Assembly (NCBI GenBank): GCA_005502805.1
Contig: SCMY01000016.1
Span: 62,001-126,000 of the forward strand
Source: Rhizobiales bacterium 2SD
Lineage (GTDB): Bacteria; Pseudomonadota; Alphaproteobacteria; Rhizobiales; Beijerinckiaceae
Direction of reading: 5' to 3'
DNA: 64,000 nucleotides
Below are positions 51,470 to 61,886 of this stretch, piece after piece. The stretch's first letter is position 1. Every line of letters starts with the position of its first letter. The position numbers and the translations under genes were made by a program. The notes under the pieces were generated by a model that saw only the letters and a program-made list of their open reading frames with translations, made no database searches and had not been told where the DNA came from.

Positions 51470-52279
51470 TCAGGCGGTTGCGGTGGCGATCATCGGCGCC
51501 AGCACGGGCTGGCTGGCCGGACGGGGCTTCAGCACGCGGGCGATGCCAGGGTCCTCCAGGCCGGGATAGATCTGGTGGACGATCTCGGACGTCAGCTGGT
51601 CCGGCGTGTCGTCGAAGATCACCCGGCCGCCACTCAGGCCGACGATGCGCTCGCCGAACTCGACGGCGTAGTCGACCTGGTGGAGGTTGCAGATCACCGC
51701 GATGCCCTCCTCCTTGCAGATCGCCTTGAGGTAGCCGAGCACGATGCGCGAGGTCTTGGGATCGAGGCTCGCCACCGGCTCGTCGCAGAGGATCACCGCG
51801 GGCTGCTGCGCCAGCGCCCTGGCGATGCCGACGCGCTGCTGCTCGCCGCCGGAGAGCTGGTCACCGCGCGAATTCGCCTTCTGGGCGAGCTCGACCCGCG
51901 CCAGGCAGTCCATCGCGATCGCGACGTCCTCTTTCGGGAAGAGCTGCAGCATCGACAGGAGGGACGACAGGCCAGCCATCCGGCCGACCAGCACATTCTT
52001 CAGCACCGACAGGCGCTTCACCAGGTTGTGGTGCTGGAAGATCATCGCCACCGGCCGCTTGCCGGCGGCGCCATGCCTGAGGTCGAGCACCTTGCCGTCG
52101 ATGACGGTCCGCCCCGCATCGGGCTGCGCCAGCCCGTTGATGCAGCGCAGCAGCGTCGACTTGCCGGCGCCGCTGGGGCCGAGCACGACGAGAAACTCGC
52201 CGGCTTTGACGCTGAGGTCGATGCCCTGCAGGACCGGACGGCCCGCATAGGACTTCTTCAGTCCTTCGATCTTGATCAT
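51470..52279 (-). CDS. phnC: Phosphonate ABC ATPase
   Basis: The protein has 269 residues. Walker A GPSGAGKSTLLRCINGL, Q-loop FQHHNLVKRLSVLKNVLVGR, signature LSGGEQQRVGIARAL, Walker B AVILCDEPVASLDP and the switch His in ICNLHQVDYA are all intact. The Q-loop wording with VLVGRM is typical of PhnC. It powers uptake with PhnD and PhnE. Unlike the other two importers in the window, this transporter has its own ATPase gene. Confidence 0.95.
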   Translation of the reverse strand: MIKIEGLKKSYAGRPVLQGIDLSVKAGEFLVVLGPSGAGKSTLLRCINGLAQPDAGRTVIDGKVLDLRHGAAGKRPVAMIFQHHNLVKRLSVLKNVLVGRMAGLSSLLSMLQLFPKEDVAIAMDCLARVELAQKANSRGDQLSGGEQQRVGIARALAQQPAVILCDEPVASLDPKTSRIVLGYLKAICKEEGIAVICNLHQVDYAVEFGERIVGLSGGRVIFDDTPDQLTSEIVHQIYPGLEDPGIARVLKPRPASQPVLAPMIATATA

Positions 52280-52310
52280 GCCGCTTCCTCCGCCGGTCGC
52301 GTTTGCGCGA

Positions 52311-53186
52311 CTACTTCATCTTGGTGAGATCGAGCTTCAGCACCTTCGCCGTCTCGCGAATGATGTCGTAGGCTTGGTCGTTGGTCTCGACGAAGCGGTT
52401 GAGCTTGCCCTGGTCGGCCCAGGTGATGTCGCGGATGTTGAGGAAGGCCGATTTGATGTTCGCCTTCAGGTCGTCAGGCAGGCTCTTGCGCCAGCAGGTC
52501 GGCGATTCCGGGATCGGATCCGACTCCCAGACGACGTGGATGTCGGCGCGATCGACCAGCTTCTTCTGCACGGCCGCATCGAGGATACGGTCGGCAATGG
52601 TCGCGGCATCGACGCGCTTGTTGGCGACGGCGAGCGCATTGGCGTCATGCGAGCCGGTGAAGAGGACCCGGCCGAAATCCTTCTCGGGATCGAAGCCGAG
52701 CTTCATCAGCCCGGCCTTGGGGAAGAGGTGGCCCGAGGTCGAGGATGGATCGACGAAGGCGAAGGTGCGGCCCTTCAGGTCCTTCCAGTCACCGATGCCG
52801 CTGTCCTTCCGCGCGATGATCTGGCTGCGATAGAAGCTCCGGCTCGACTTGGCCGTCTCCGCCGTGGCGAAGGCCTCGATCGCCGCGACCGTGGTGCCGA
52901 GCACATAGGAGAACGGGCCGAGATAGGCGACGTCGACATGGTTCGAGCGCATCGCCTCGATCACGCCGTTATAGTCCGAGGCGACGAAGCCCTGGACCTG
53001 GATGCCGAGATTCTTCTGGAGCGCGGCGAGGAGCTGGGCACTCGATTCCAGCATCGCCCGCGAATCCTCGGATGGGATCAGCCCGACGCGGACCAGCTTG
53101 GTCTGGGCCCGGACCAGGGCCGGCGCTGCCAGCAGAGCTCCTGCAGCCAGTGAGCCTTTGAGTATCGTGCGACGTGTGGTGGTCAT
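52311..53186 (-). CDS. phnD: Phosphonate substrate-binding protein
   Basis: The protein has 291 residues from ATG at 53186 (GGGAGGAT upstream). The longer frame to 53408 is the shadow of the dehydrogenase 3' end. A twin-arginine-like signal peptide (MTTTRRTILKGSLAAGALLA) ends near VRAQ. The PhnD pattern follows: LRVGLIPSEDSR-like start, VDVAYLGPFSYVLG, GRTFAFVDPSSTSGHLFPKA and HDANALAVANKRVDAATIAD. It captures phosphonates in the periplasm. It lies 77 bases after the iron-alcohol-dehydrogenase gene and 32 before phnC. Confidence 0.93.
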   Translation of the reverse strand: MTTTRRTILKGSLAAGALLAAPALVRAQTKLVRVGLIPSEDSRAMLESSAQLLAALQKNLGIQVQGFVASDYNGVIEAMRSNHVDVAYLGPFSYVLGTTVAAIEAFATAETAKSSRSFYRSQIIARKDSGIGDWKDLKGRTFAFVDPSSTSGHLFPKAGLMKLGFDPEKDFGRVLFTGSHDANALAVANKRVDAATIADRILDAAVQKKLVDRADIHVVWESDPIPESPTCWRKSLPDDLKANIKSAFLNIRDITWADQGKLNRFVETNDQAYDIIRETAKVLKLDLTKMK

Positions 53187-53262
53187 GTCATCCTCCCAAG
53201 ATGATCCGGCGATCTTTTGATCTGCCTTGTGAACCGGTTCGGGCAGCGTTGCCGCCCTGATT

Positions 53263-54351
53263 TCAGGCGGCCATGGCCGCCTGTCTGCCGATGAAGTTGC
53301 GGCCGCGCTCGCCTTCGAGCGCCTTGCCGACCAGGCGGTTCCATTCGCCGGCCGAGACGCCATAGGCGGAAGGATCGGTCGCGACGCCGAGATCCCTGAG
53401 GAAGGCACTGAGCCGTTCGGCGCCGGCTTCGAGATCGGGGCCGAAGACCCGGCGCAGCGCCGCGTCGCATTGCGGCTGCGCGCCCATCGCCCAGCGCATC
53501 ACCATCGGCAGGGAGAAGGAGCAGGCGATGCCATGGATCGTGCCGCTCTTCAGCGTGATGTCGTAGGAGATGTTGTGGGCGAGCGCCGTCTTGGTGTTGG
53601 AGAAGGCGAGGCCCGCCAGCAGGCTGGCTCGCATCTGCCGGGTCCTGAGCTCGACATCGTCGAGGCGCTCCAGCAGGCGCGGCAGCGTCTCGATGATCTC
53701 CCTGGCCGCCTCGACCGCGTAGTTCGCCGAAACCGGGTTGCCGTTGACGTTCCAGATGCTTTCCAGCGCATGGGAGAGGGCATCGAGCCCGGTCGCCAGC
53801 GTCAGGCCGCGCGGCGCGCCGACCGTCAAAGCGGGATCGAGCACTGCCGTCTCCGGGTAGAGCCGGGGATGGGCGAGCGAGTACTTGCTGCCATTGGCCG
53901 AGTCCCAGACCGTCGCCCAGGAGGTGACCTCGCTGCCGGTGCCGGCCGTGGTCGGCACGGCGATGATCGGGATGATCGCGGTCTCATCCAGCGGCTTTTT
54001 CTCGACGAGGTGCCGGCGCACGGTCTCGAAATCGCCGTTGCTGGCCGCCAGCACCTTGGCGGCGTCGATCATCGAGCCGCCGCCGAGAGCGACGATGACC
54101 TCGGCCGGCTCGGCCGCACCGAACTGGCGGCAGGACTCGGCGAGATCGGCGCAATCCGGATTGGTCTCGATATTGGTGATCGAGGCGACCGGCGCGCCGG
54201 CGACCGCTGTCAACCGGGCGGAGAGCTCGCGGAAGAGCGGCTGGTCATAGGTGACGAGGGCCCAGCGCCGTCCGCCGATCAACCCGGCGACCTCGTCGAG
54301 GAGGCCGCTGCCGAACCGGATCTTCACGGGGTTCCAATACGCCCAGTTCAT
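53263..54351 (-). CDS. Iron-containing alcohol dehydrogenase, probable hydroxyethylphosphonate/phosphonoacetaldehyde oxidoreductase
   Basis: The protein has 362 residues from ATG at 54351 (GAGGG ten bases upstream). ATG at 54360 is an alternative. The NAD site is VIVALGGGSMIDAAKVLA. The metal ligands fall in TGLDALSHALESIWN (Asp, His) and KTALAHNISYDITLKSGTIH (His, His). The family includes enzymes that interconvert phosphonoacetaldehyde and 2-hydroxyethylphosphonate. As first gene of the phosphonate operon and in absence of the aminoethylphosphonate transaminase PhnW, it probably oxidises hydroxyethylphosphonate to the aldehyde used by PhnY. This substrate is an inference from context. Confidence 0.82.
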   Translation of the reverse strand: MNWAYWNPVKIRFGSGLLDEVAGLIGGRRWALVTYDQPLFRELSARLTAVAGAPVASITNIETNPDCADLAESCRQFGAAEPAEVIVALGGGSMIDAAKVLAASNGDFETVRRHLVEKKPLDETAIIPIIAVPTTAGTGSEVTSWATVWDSANGSKYSLAHPRLYPETAVLDPALTVGAPRGLTLATGLDALSHALESIWNVNGNPVSANYAVEAAREIIETLPRLLERLDDVELRTRQMRASLLAGLAFSNTKTALAHNISYDITLKSGTIHGIACSFSLPMVMRWAMGAQPQCDAALRRVFGPDLEAGAERLSAFLRDLGVATDPSAYGVSAGEWNRLVGKALEGERGRNFIGRQAAMAA

Positions 54352-54426
54352 GCGGTCCATCCCTCGCAATGCGCCTTGCCGGCCTCGTTGGAAGGGATGC
54401 TCACAGAGCTCCGTTCTCATAACAAA

Positions 54427-54442
54427 TTGATTTTTCAATCAA
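54427..54442. promoter_or_regulatory. Inverted repeat in the phosphonate/LysR intergenic region
   Basis: TTGATT-TTTC-AATCAA is a perfect 6-bp-arm repeat, followed by GATAG-AAA-CTATC at 54447-54459. It lies between the divergent LysR gene and the phosphonate operon, 19 bases before the LysR start. Probable LysR binding region. Confidence 0.5.
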
Positions 54443-54460
54443 GAAAGATAGAAACTATCT

Positions 54461-55360
54461 ATGCGTTATACTCAGCTCAGATCCTTCCATAACGTCGCGA
54501 ATGCCGGCGGTTTCAACGCCGCGGCCGAGGCGTTCAACATCAGCCAGCCGACTTTGACGGCGCAGGTCGGCGCGTTGGAGGAGGAGTTCGGCGTCGAGCT
54601 CTTCGTCAAGCGCGGCCGGCGACGCGAGCTGAGCGAGACCGGGCGCGAATTGCTCGCCATCACCACACGCATGTTCGCCGAGGAGGCCGAGGCGCTCGCC
54701 TTCCTGACGGAGTCACGCGAGCTCAGGACAGGCCGGCTCTCGATCGGCGCCGTCGGGCCCTTCCACGTCACGGAGATGCTCGCGGCCTTCAACCAGGCCT
54801 ATCCGGGCATCGAGCTGGCGGTGAAGCTCGGCAACTCCACCGAGGTGCTCGATGATCTCGCGAGCTATCGCTGCGACGTCGCGGTCCTCGCCTATATCGA
54901 CGAGGACGACAGGCTCCTGACCATCCCGTATCGCCGGCATCCGGTCGCGGTCTTCGTGCGGCGCGAGCATCGCCTGGCCGGGCGCCGCAGCATCAGGTTG
55001 CCGGAGCTGGAGGGCGAGCCGATGATCGCGCGCGAGCAGGGCTCGACGACACGACGTGCTTTCGAGAATGCGCTCGCCAGGACAGGCACCAAACCCCGTC
55101 TCGTCATGGAGATCGGCAGTCGCGAAGCTGTCCGCGAAGCGGTGATCCGCGGCCTCGGCATCAGCTACGTCTCGGAGGCCGAGTTCGTTCCGGACCAGAA
55201 CCTGACGCTGATCCCGATAGAGGGGGCAGAGGTCTACACCTACGCGCATGTGGTCGTGCTGAGGCAGCGGCAGACCAGCCGGATCATCAAGGCCTTCCTT
55301 GAGGTCGTGCATCGCACGCGCGATGCTCCGGATGGCGTCGGGCATGCGCTGCGCGCCTGA
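54461..55360 (+). CDS. LysR-family regulator of the phosphonate operon
   Basis: The protein has 299 residues. The helix-turn-helix is at the N-terminus (LRSFHNVANAGGFNAAAEAF, then NISQPTLTAQVGALEEEFGV). The effector domain is at about 90-290 (GRLSIGAVGPFHVTEMLAAF, VAVFVRREHRLAG, AVREAVIRGLGISYVSEAEF). It diverges from the phosphonate operon with 109 bases between, the usual arrangement for a LysR activator and its target. A relative (PhnR) sits beside phnWAY clusters elsewhere. The ligand is probably a phosphonate (inference). Confidence 0.9.
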   Translation: MRYTQLRSFHNVANAGGFNAAAEAFNISQPTLTAQVGALEEEFGVELFVKRGRRRELSETGRELLAITTRMFAEEAEALAFLTESRELRTGRLSIGAVGPFHVTEMLAAFNQAYPGIELAVKLGNSTEVLDDLASYRCDVAVLAYIDEDDRLLTIPYRRHPVAVFVRREHRLAGRRSIRLPELEGEPMIAREQGSTTRRAFENALARTGTKPRLVMEIGSREAVREAVIRGLGISYVSEAEFVPDQNLTLIPIEGAEVYTYAHVVVLRQRQTSRIIKAFLEVVHRTRDAPDGVGHALRA

Positions 55361-55649
55361 CCGATACAGCGGGCTGGGCTCTGCTCAACGATCGCAACTG
55401 TAATATCCTGATCGCGAAAAGGAGTGTCGGCGCCTTGCCGGGCTCGGATGCGATGGAAACGCCGGACTTGCCCAATCGCGATCCGAACCAGGTGAAGCTG
55501 CCGAACGGCATGGGGATCGAGGCTGCGCCCGCGGCCACGCCCGGGGAATGCGCTGATCTGATGAGACAGAGCTCCAACCGGCCGGCCCCTTCTCATCGAT
55601 GTCGCGATCAGAGGCGTCGTGGACCATAGCAATCCTGGGGAGTTTCCGC
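55361..55649. other. Intergenic region between LysR gene and aldehyde dehydrogenase
   Basis: About 290 bases with no gene I can support. A plus-strand frame (55435-55629) has no ribosome site or recognisable domain. No terminator hairpin is evident after the LysR gene. Confidence 0.4.
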
Positions 55650-57092
<1,443 letters not shown>

Positions 57093-57106
57093 GCTCGTTC
57101 GATCGG

Positions 57107-57135
57107 CGCGCATCCGCCCTGTCGGCGGGTGCGCG
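57107..57135 (+). terminator. Terminator after aldehyde dehydrogenase
   Basis: A 12-bp stem (CGCGCATCCGCC with GGCGGGTGCGCG, one G-T pair) closes a 5-base loop and is followed by GCTAGAGCATTTTT. It begins 15 bases after the stop codon. Confidence 0.75.
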
Positions 57136-57136
57136 G

Positions 57137-57240
57137 CTAGAGCATTTTTGAGCGAAATGGACACCGGTTCGCGTGAAGAAAATGCGATAAAACAAAGGAC
57201 TGGAGCAATTCCGCGATTCAAGGAACTGCAGAATTGCTCT
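57137..57240. repeat. Rhizobiales-type intergenic repeat element
   Basis: This stretch contains the phrases CTAGAGCATTTTTGAGCG, GGACACCGGTTCGCGTGAAG and GCGATAAAACAAAG, wording I recognise from short dispersed intergenic repeats in Rhizobiales genomes. Its right part is an inverted repeat, GAGCAATTC (57203-57211) with GAATTGCTC (57231-57239). It is clearly lower in GC than its neighbours. Copy number cannot be seen from one window. Confidence 0.65.
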
Positions 57241-57310
57241 GGTCGTGCCCTCGTTCGCCTCTTCGAAACGTCTCGCTGCCATCATGGCCGGAGCCGTCCG
57301 GAGATGCCGT

Positions 57311-58000
57311 GTGGAAACCGCCCTTTACCCTCCCGTCAAGCGCTTCCTCGAAGAACTCGGCTATGCCGTGAAGGGTGAGATCGGCCGATGTGACCTCGTC
57401 GGGATCAGGGAGGGCGACCCGACGGTCGTGGTGATCGGTGAATTGAAACTCGCCTTCAATCTGGAGCTGATCCTGCAGGGCGTCGACAGATTGCGTCTCG
57501 GCGACGAGATCTGGCTGGCGGCGCAGCTTTCCGCCAGGGGCAAGGGCCGGGAGAGCGATCCGCGCTATCGCGATCTCTGCCGGCGTCTCGGCTTTGGCTT
57601 GCTCGGCGTCTCGGGCACGGGGCGTGTCGAGGTGCTGGTTTCGCCGACCGCGCCAACGCCGCGCAAGAACGCCAGGGCCCGCTCGCGACTGGTCGACGAG
57701 CACCGGCGGCGCAAGGGCGATCCCGCTGCCGGCGGCAGTACGCGCCGGCCGATCATGACCGCCTATCGCCAGCAGGCGCTCGCCTGCGCCGCCGCGATGA
57801 GCGCCTCACCGCAGCGCCCGCGCGATCTCAAGCCGTCCTGTCCCGACGCCCAGAAGATCTTGCATCGCAATGTCTATGGCTGGTTCGAGCGGGCCGAGCG
57901 CGGCGTCTACGGGTTGACCGAAGCCGGCCGCAACGCGTTGACGCAGTGGGAGACCGACCTCCCATCGGCCGGAGCGGAACGCAGCCGCCTATTGGCTTAG
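57311..58000 (+). CDS. DUF2161-domain protein (PD-(D/E)XK nuclease-like fold)
   Basis: The protein has 229 residues from GTG at 57311, which has GGAG seven bases upstream. Family members begin METALYPPVK at this point, so the earlier in-frame ATG at 57284 is unlikely. The core has VKRFLEELGYAVKGEIGRCD and VVVIGELKLAFNLELILQGV: the spaced Asp and the E-L-K triad are the PD-(D/E)XK pattern. A winged-helix-like tail follows (HRNVYGWFERAERGVYGLTE). The function of the family is unknown. DNA processing is suggested by the fold only. Confidence 0.8.
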   Translation: METALYPPVKRFLEELGYAVKGEIGRCDLVGIREGDPTVVVIGELKLAFNLELILQGVDRLRLGDEIWLAAQLSARGKGRESDPRYRDLCRRLGFGLLGVSGTGRVEVLVSPTAPTPRKNARARSRLVDEHRRRKGDPAAGGSTRRPIMTAYRQQALACAAAMSASPQRPRDLKPSCPDAQKILHRNVYGWFERAERGVYGLTEAGRNALTQWETDLPSAGAERSRLLA

Positions 58001-58020
58001 ATCACCTGCGGCGATCTCCC

Positions 58021-59076
58021 TCAGCCGTCGCGGCCGGCGAGCATCCGCGTCAGCGCCGCCGCCGACATCGGCTTGGCGAGCGGGTAGGATTGCCCGGCCC
58101 AGAGCAGGGTGAAGTCGTCGCGACCCGCAGCTTCCGCGGCGCTGCGCAGCGGCCCCAGCGCCGTGCCGGCGGTCGGGAAGGCGGGTGCGAGCTCGGAAAT
58201 CGGGCCGAGCTCCGTCATGGCGCGGTTGACGATGCCGCGCGCCGGCCGGCCGGTGAACAGGTTGGTGATCGCCGTCGGCCGCTCGCTCATGCCGAGCGCT
58301 TTGCGGTAGATCGGCGAGATACCGGCCTCCGGCGTGAACAGATAGGCCGTGCCGACCTGGACGGCTGCTGCTCCGAGCGCGAAGGCCGCTTCCACTCCGC
58401 GCCGGTCGGTGACGCCGCCGGCGGCGATCACCGGGACGGAGACCGCATCGACGACCTGCGGCACCAGCGCGAAGGTGCCAACCTGCTCGGAGATACGGTC
58501 GTTCAGGAAGATGCCGCGATGCCCTCCGGCCTCGGCGCCCATGGCGATGACGGCGTCGACGCCGTGCTCGGCGAGCCAGCGCGCCTCGGGCACGGTCGTG
58601 GCCGAGGCGATCACCTTGGCGCCGGTCCGCTTGACCCGATTGAGCAACGCGGGCGCAGGCAAGCCGAAATGGAAGCTGACGACCTCGGGCCGATGTTCTT
58701 CGAGCACGGTGGCGAGGGAGGCGTCGAAGGGCGTGCGTCCGCTCGGCGTCTTCGGCATGTCCGGGTCGAGCCCGGCCTCGGCATAGTAGCCGTCGAGGCG
58801 CTTCAGCCAGGCCGTCTGGCGGGCCGGATCGTCGGCGGGGGGCGTATGGCAGAAGAAGTTGACGTTGATCGGCCGGCGCGTGCCGGCCCGCACCGTGTCG
58901 AGCGCGGCCCGCAGGCCCGCCTCGTTGTATTGCGCGCCGGCCAGCGAGCCGAGGCCGCCGGCTTCGCTGACGGCGATGACCATCTCGGGTGTCGAGGCGA
59001 GGGCCATCGGCCCCTGGATGATCGGCAGTTCGATACCGAACAGGTCGAGCAGTCGCGCTTGCGCTGTGCTGGTCAT
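58021..59076 (-). CDS. NAD(P)H-dependent flavin oxidoreductase, nitronate monooxygenase type
   Basis: The protein has 351 residues with an FMN-binding TIM barrel. Landmarks are LPIIQGPMALASTPEMVIAV, GGLGSLAGAQY, VIASATTVPEARWLAEHGVD, VIAMGAEAGGHRG (the family's substrate-site His) and VPVIAAGGVTDRRG, then GAAAVQVGTAYLFTPEAG (phosphate site). Members oxidise nitronates such as propionate 3-nitronate or act as enoyl reductases. Which applies here cannot be decided. It stands alone, convergent with the DUF2161 gene. Confidence 0.88.
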   Translation of the reverse strand: MTSTAQARLLDLFGIELPIIQGPMALASTPEMVIAVSEAGGLGSLAGAQYNEAGLRAALDTVRAGTRRPINVNFFCHTPPADDPARQTAWLKRLDGYYAEAGLDPDMPKTPSGRTPFDASLATVLEEHRPEVVSFHFGLPAPALLNRVKRTGAKVIASATTVPEARWLAEHGVDAVIAMGAEAGGHRGIFLNDRISEQVGTFALVPQVVDAVSVPVIAAGGVTDRRGVEAAFALGAAAVQVGTAYLFTPEAGISPIYRKALGMSERPTAITNLFTGRPARGIVNRAMTELGPISELAPAFPTAGTALGPLRSAAEAAGRDDFTLLWAGQSYPLAKPMSAAALTRMLAGRDG

Positions 59077-59210
59077 GATCGCTCCTCACGCGGCTGGGCC
59101 GGTGCGGCAGTGTCCGGCCCAGCCCGCTGATTGCAAGGCGAAGCTCAGCGCATCCGGAGTGCAGGATTTGCTCCGCCTCGGTCCGTGGAGACGGTGAAGC
59201 GTTCGGCGCC

Positions 59211-60929
59211 TCAGGCCGGCTTGTGCGGCAAAGCGAGACCGTAGCTGCCCTCCGCAGGCTGCTCCTCGGCCTTGCGCAGCCTGGTGTCGCTGAGCTCGTC
59301 GGCGGCTTCCAGGATCGGGTAGGCGATCGAGGTGATGTGGCCGTGGATGCGCTTCAGGTCGCGCAGCACGTCGAGATGGATCGAGGAGGTCTCGAGCGAT
59401 TCCGTCACCCCGCTGCGCAGGCGCTCGTAGTGCTTCTCGGTCGCCATGCGCTCGGCCACGCGCATCGCGCTCTTCTCGTCGAAGAGCTGGCGGGCGAGGC
59501 CGATGTCGCGCGTGGCGAGTACGTTGAGCGCCAGTTGCAGGCTGTGGCTGACCCGTTGATGGAAATCGCGGATCTCGGCGAGGCCTTCCTCGGAGAAGCG
59601 GTAGCGCTTGCGGATCTTCTTCTCGGCGAGCTCGCGCAGGTTCTTGTCGATGATGTCGCCGATATGCTCGAGATTGGTGGTCGCGGAGATGATCTCGAAC
59701 AGGCGCCGGCTGTCCTCCTCGCCGAGCGGGCGGCGCGACAGCTTGACGAGATAGAGCTTGATCGCCTCGTGGATCGTGTCGACGCCGTCATCGGCGGCCG
59801 CGATCTCGCGCGAGAGAGCGAGCTTGTCCTGCTCCAGCAGGGTCAGCATGTCCTTCAGCATGGCCCCGACGCGGTCGCCGAGATGCAGCGTCTCGCGCAT
59901 CGCGCTGGCGAGCGCTTCGGGCGGGCTGTCGAGCAGGCCTGAGTCGAGATAGAGCGGCCGTGTACGCTGCTCCGCCTCCGGCGCCGCCGGCGTCAGCCGC
60001 GTGACCAGCGCGGCGATCGGGCCGGTGAAGGGCAGGAAGGCGAGGGCGCCGACGATGTTCAGCGCGACATGGATCTCGACCGCCAGGCGCGACGGATCCT
60101 GTGACAGCTGCGAGAACCAGGCTGCGAGCGGCTTGGCGAAGGGGATGACGACGAGCGCGATGACGATGCGCGTCAGCAGGTTGGCGAGGGCGACGCGGCG
60201 CTGGGCGATCGGCGCACCGAGCTGGTCGAGCACCGGCACCAGCGCATTGCCGAGATTGGCGCCGACGATCAGGATCAGCGCCGTCGGCGCCGGGAAGAGG
60301 CCGCCGGCCCAGAACGAGGCGATCAGCAGGACGATGGCGAGGCTGGAATGGGTCAGCCAGGTCGCCGCGACGGTGATCGCGACGGCGAGCAGCGGCTCGC
60401 TCGCCAGCGCCTCGAACACCATGCGGAAGACCGGCGATTGCGCCAGCGGGGCCGAGGCAGTCTTGAGCTCGGCGAGCGAGAGCAGGATCAGCCCGATGCC
60501 GACGATCAGGCGGCCGATATTGCGGGCCCGGTTCATCGCCTCGTTGGCGAGATAGAGCGTCACGCCGATGGCGAGGCATGCCCCCCAGAGCCAGCCGAGC
60601 TCGAACGAAACCAGGAAGGCGGCGAGCGCCGTGCCGATATTGGCGCCGAGCAGCACGGCGAAGGCCATCGGCAGCGCGATCAGCGCCTGGCCTGCGAAGG
60701 AGGAGAGCAGCAGCGTCGTCGCCGTCGAGCTCTGCAGGATCAGCGTCACCACTGCCCCGCTCGCCATCGCCGAGACCCGGTTGCCGGCGAAGCGCGCCAG
60801 GCCTTGCCGCAGCGAGGGTCCGAAAGCCCGCGTCGCGCCGGTGCGCACCAGCCTCACCGCCCAGATCAGCAGCGCCACCGAACCGGCGAGGTGGATCAGG
60901 ATGGCAGTGGTGCTCTCGGCGGCGTTCAT
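59211..60929 (-). CDS. Na/Pi cotransporter with PhoU-like C-terminal domain
   Basis: The protein has 572 residues. Two inverted Na/Pi repeats are visible, with the diagnostic VVTLILQSSTATTLLLSSFA (about residue 60) and TWLTHSSLAIVLLIASFWAG (about 190). About ten helices extend to residue 315. The cytosolic remainder is a PhoU-like helical bundle (LHLGDRVGAMLKDMLTLLEQ, TTNLEHIGDIIDKNLRELAE). This is the bacterial NptA/YjbB layout, which moves phosphate with sodium and may export excess phosphate. That would suit a genome that releases phosphate from phosphonates, but it is not in that operon. Confidence 0.92.
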   Translation of the reverse strand: MNAAESTTAILIHLAGSVALLIWAVRLVRTGATRAFGPSLRQGLARFAGNRVSAMASGAVVTLILQSSTATTLLLSSFAGQALIALPMAFAVLLGANIGTALAAFLVSFELGWLWGACLAIGVTLYLANEAMNRARNIGRLIVGIGLILLSLAELKTASAPLAQSPVFRMVFEALASEPLLAVAITVAATWLTHSSLAIVLLIASFWAGGLFPAPTALILIVGANLGNALVPVLDQLGAPIAQRRVALANLLTRIVIALVVIPFAKPLAAWFSQLSQDPSRLAVEIHVALNIVGALAFLPFTGPIAALVTRLTPAAPEAEQRTRPLYLDSGLLDSPPEALASAMRETLHLGDRVGAMLKDMLTLLEQDKLALSREIAAADDGVDTIHEAIKLYLVKLSRRPLGEEDSRRLFEIISATTNLEHIGDIIDKNLRELAEKKIRKRYRFSEEGLAEIRDFHQRVSHSLQLALNVLATRDIGLARQLFDEKSAMRVAERMATEKHYERLRSGVTESLETSSIHLDVLRDLKRIHGHITSIAYPILEAADELSDTRLRKAEEQPAEGSYGLALPHKPA

Positions 60930-61189
60930 TGCGGGGAGGGCGCTCCTTCAGGCGGGAATCGAAGAGATCAAGCGGCGGATTATGCCGCCGAATTCGTTAG
61001 CCGTCTTATAAAATCGACGGCGGAAAGGGTCTACTACTCTCGTATGCGCTGTGAAATGGAAGGCGGTCGTCGCACGCTCAAAAGCGCGAGTGCCAGCGGC
61101 CGTGGCGATCCGCGACGACGCTGGCGAAACTGTCTTCCTATCCGGTCAGTGTGGAAGAATTGCGGTCGCGGCCTGCGCCGCGCGGACGG

Positions 61190-61873
61190 CTATGTGGCCG
61201 GAGTAGTCCTCGGCTGGGATTTGCTCGCGAGCGCCGCGCGCTCGGCCGCCATCGCCGTGATCAGGCGTGGATAGGCTTCCTGCATCGCCTCGCAGAAGGC
61301 TTCGAACGGCATCTCGTCATGGTCGCCACGGTCGAGCACATAGTCCATGTGTTGTCGGCCTGCCGCGTCGAAGGGCTGGAAGATCGAATCCGTGCTGCCG
61401 TCGAAATCGAGCGGCGCGACGCCGAAGCGGGCGCAGAAGGCAAGGTCGAAGGCCGGCGTCGCCTTGACCCAGCGGCCCTCGAGGTGGAGCAGCGTGTACG
61501 CGTGCCAGCGGAAGACGTCGGTCCCCATCAATTCGAGGATGCGCGGCGAGGCCAGGTGGTTGCGCACATCGGCGAAGCCGACGCGGGCCGGGATGCCGGC
61601 AGCGCGACAGACCGCAGCGAGCGTCACGGCCTTGGGCACGCAGAACGAGCCCTTCGCCGCCAGGCAGCGCGAGGCGACGAAGATGTCGCGCTCGATGCCG
61701 AAATAGCGCAGGTCGTAGGGCACGGCATCGCGGACGGCATAGTAGAGCCGCACGGTGCGGTAGCGGTCCGGGCCGCTGCCGGCATGCTTGTCGACGAAAG
61801 CGCGGATCGCCGGCGCATTGGCATCGATGAAGGGTGTCGCCTTCAGCGCCCCGGCGAGCCTGTCGTCGCTCAT
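61190..61873 (-). CDS. Transglutaminase-like domain protein
   Basis: The protein has 227 residues from ATG at 61873 (AGGAGG upstream). The frame to 61960 has no ribosome site. The transglutaminase-like triad can be placed: Cys in AAKGSFCVPKAVTLAAVCRA, His in TDVFRWHAYTLLHLEGRWVK and Asp in KATPAFDLAF. No signal peptide is present, so it is cytosolic. Such proteins act as peptidases or amidases of mostly unknown target. It follows the DsbA-family gene after 13 bases on the same strand. Confidence 0.85.
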   Translation of the reverse strand: MSDDRLAGALKATPFIDANAPAIRAFVDKHAGSGPDRYRTVRLYYAVRDAVPYDLRYFGIERDIFVASRCLAAKGSFCVPKAVTLAAVCRAAGIPARVGFADVRNHLASPRILELMGTDVFRWHAYTLLHLEGRWVKATPAFDLAFCARFGVAPLDFDGSTDSIFQPFDAAGRQHMDYVLDRGDHDEMPFEAFCEAMQEAYPRLITAMAAERAALASKSQPRTTPAT

Positions 61874-61886
61874 CGCCCCCTCCTGA

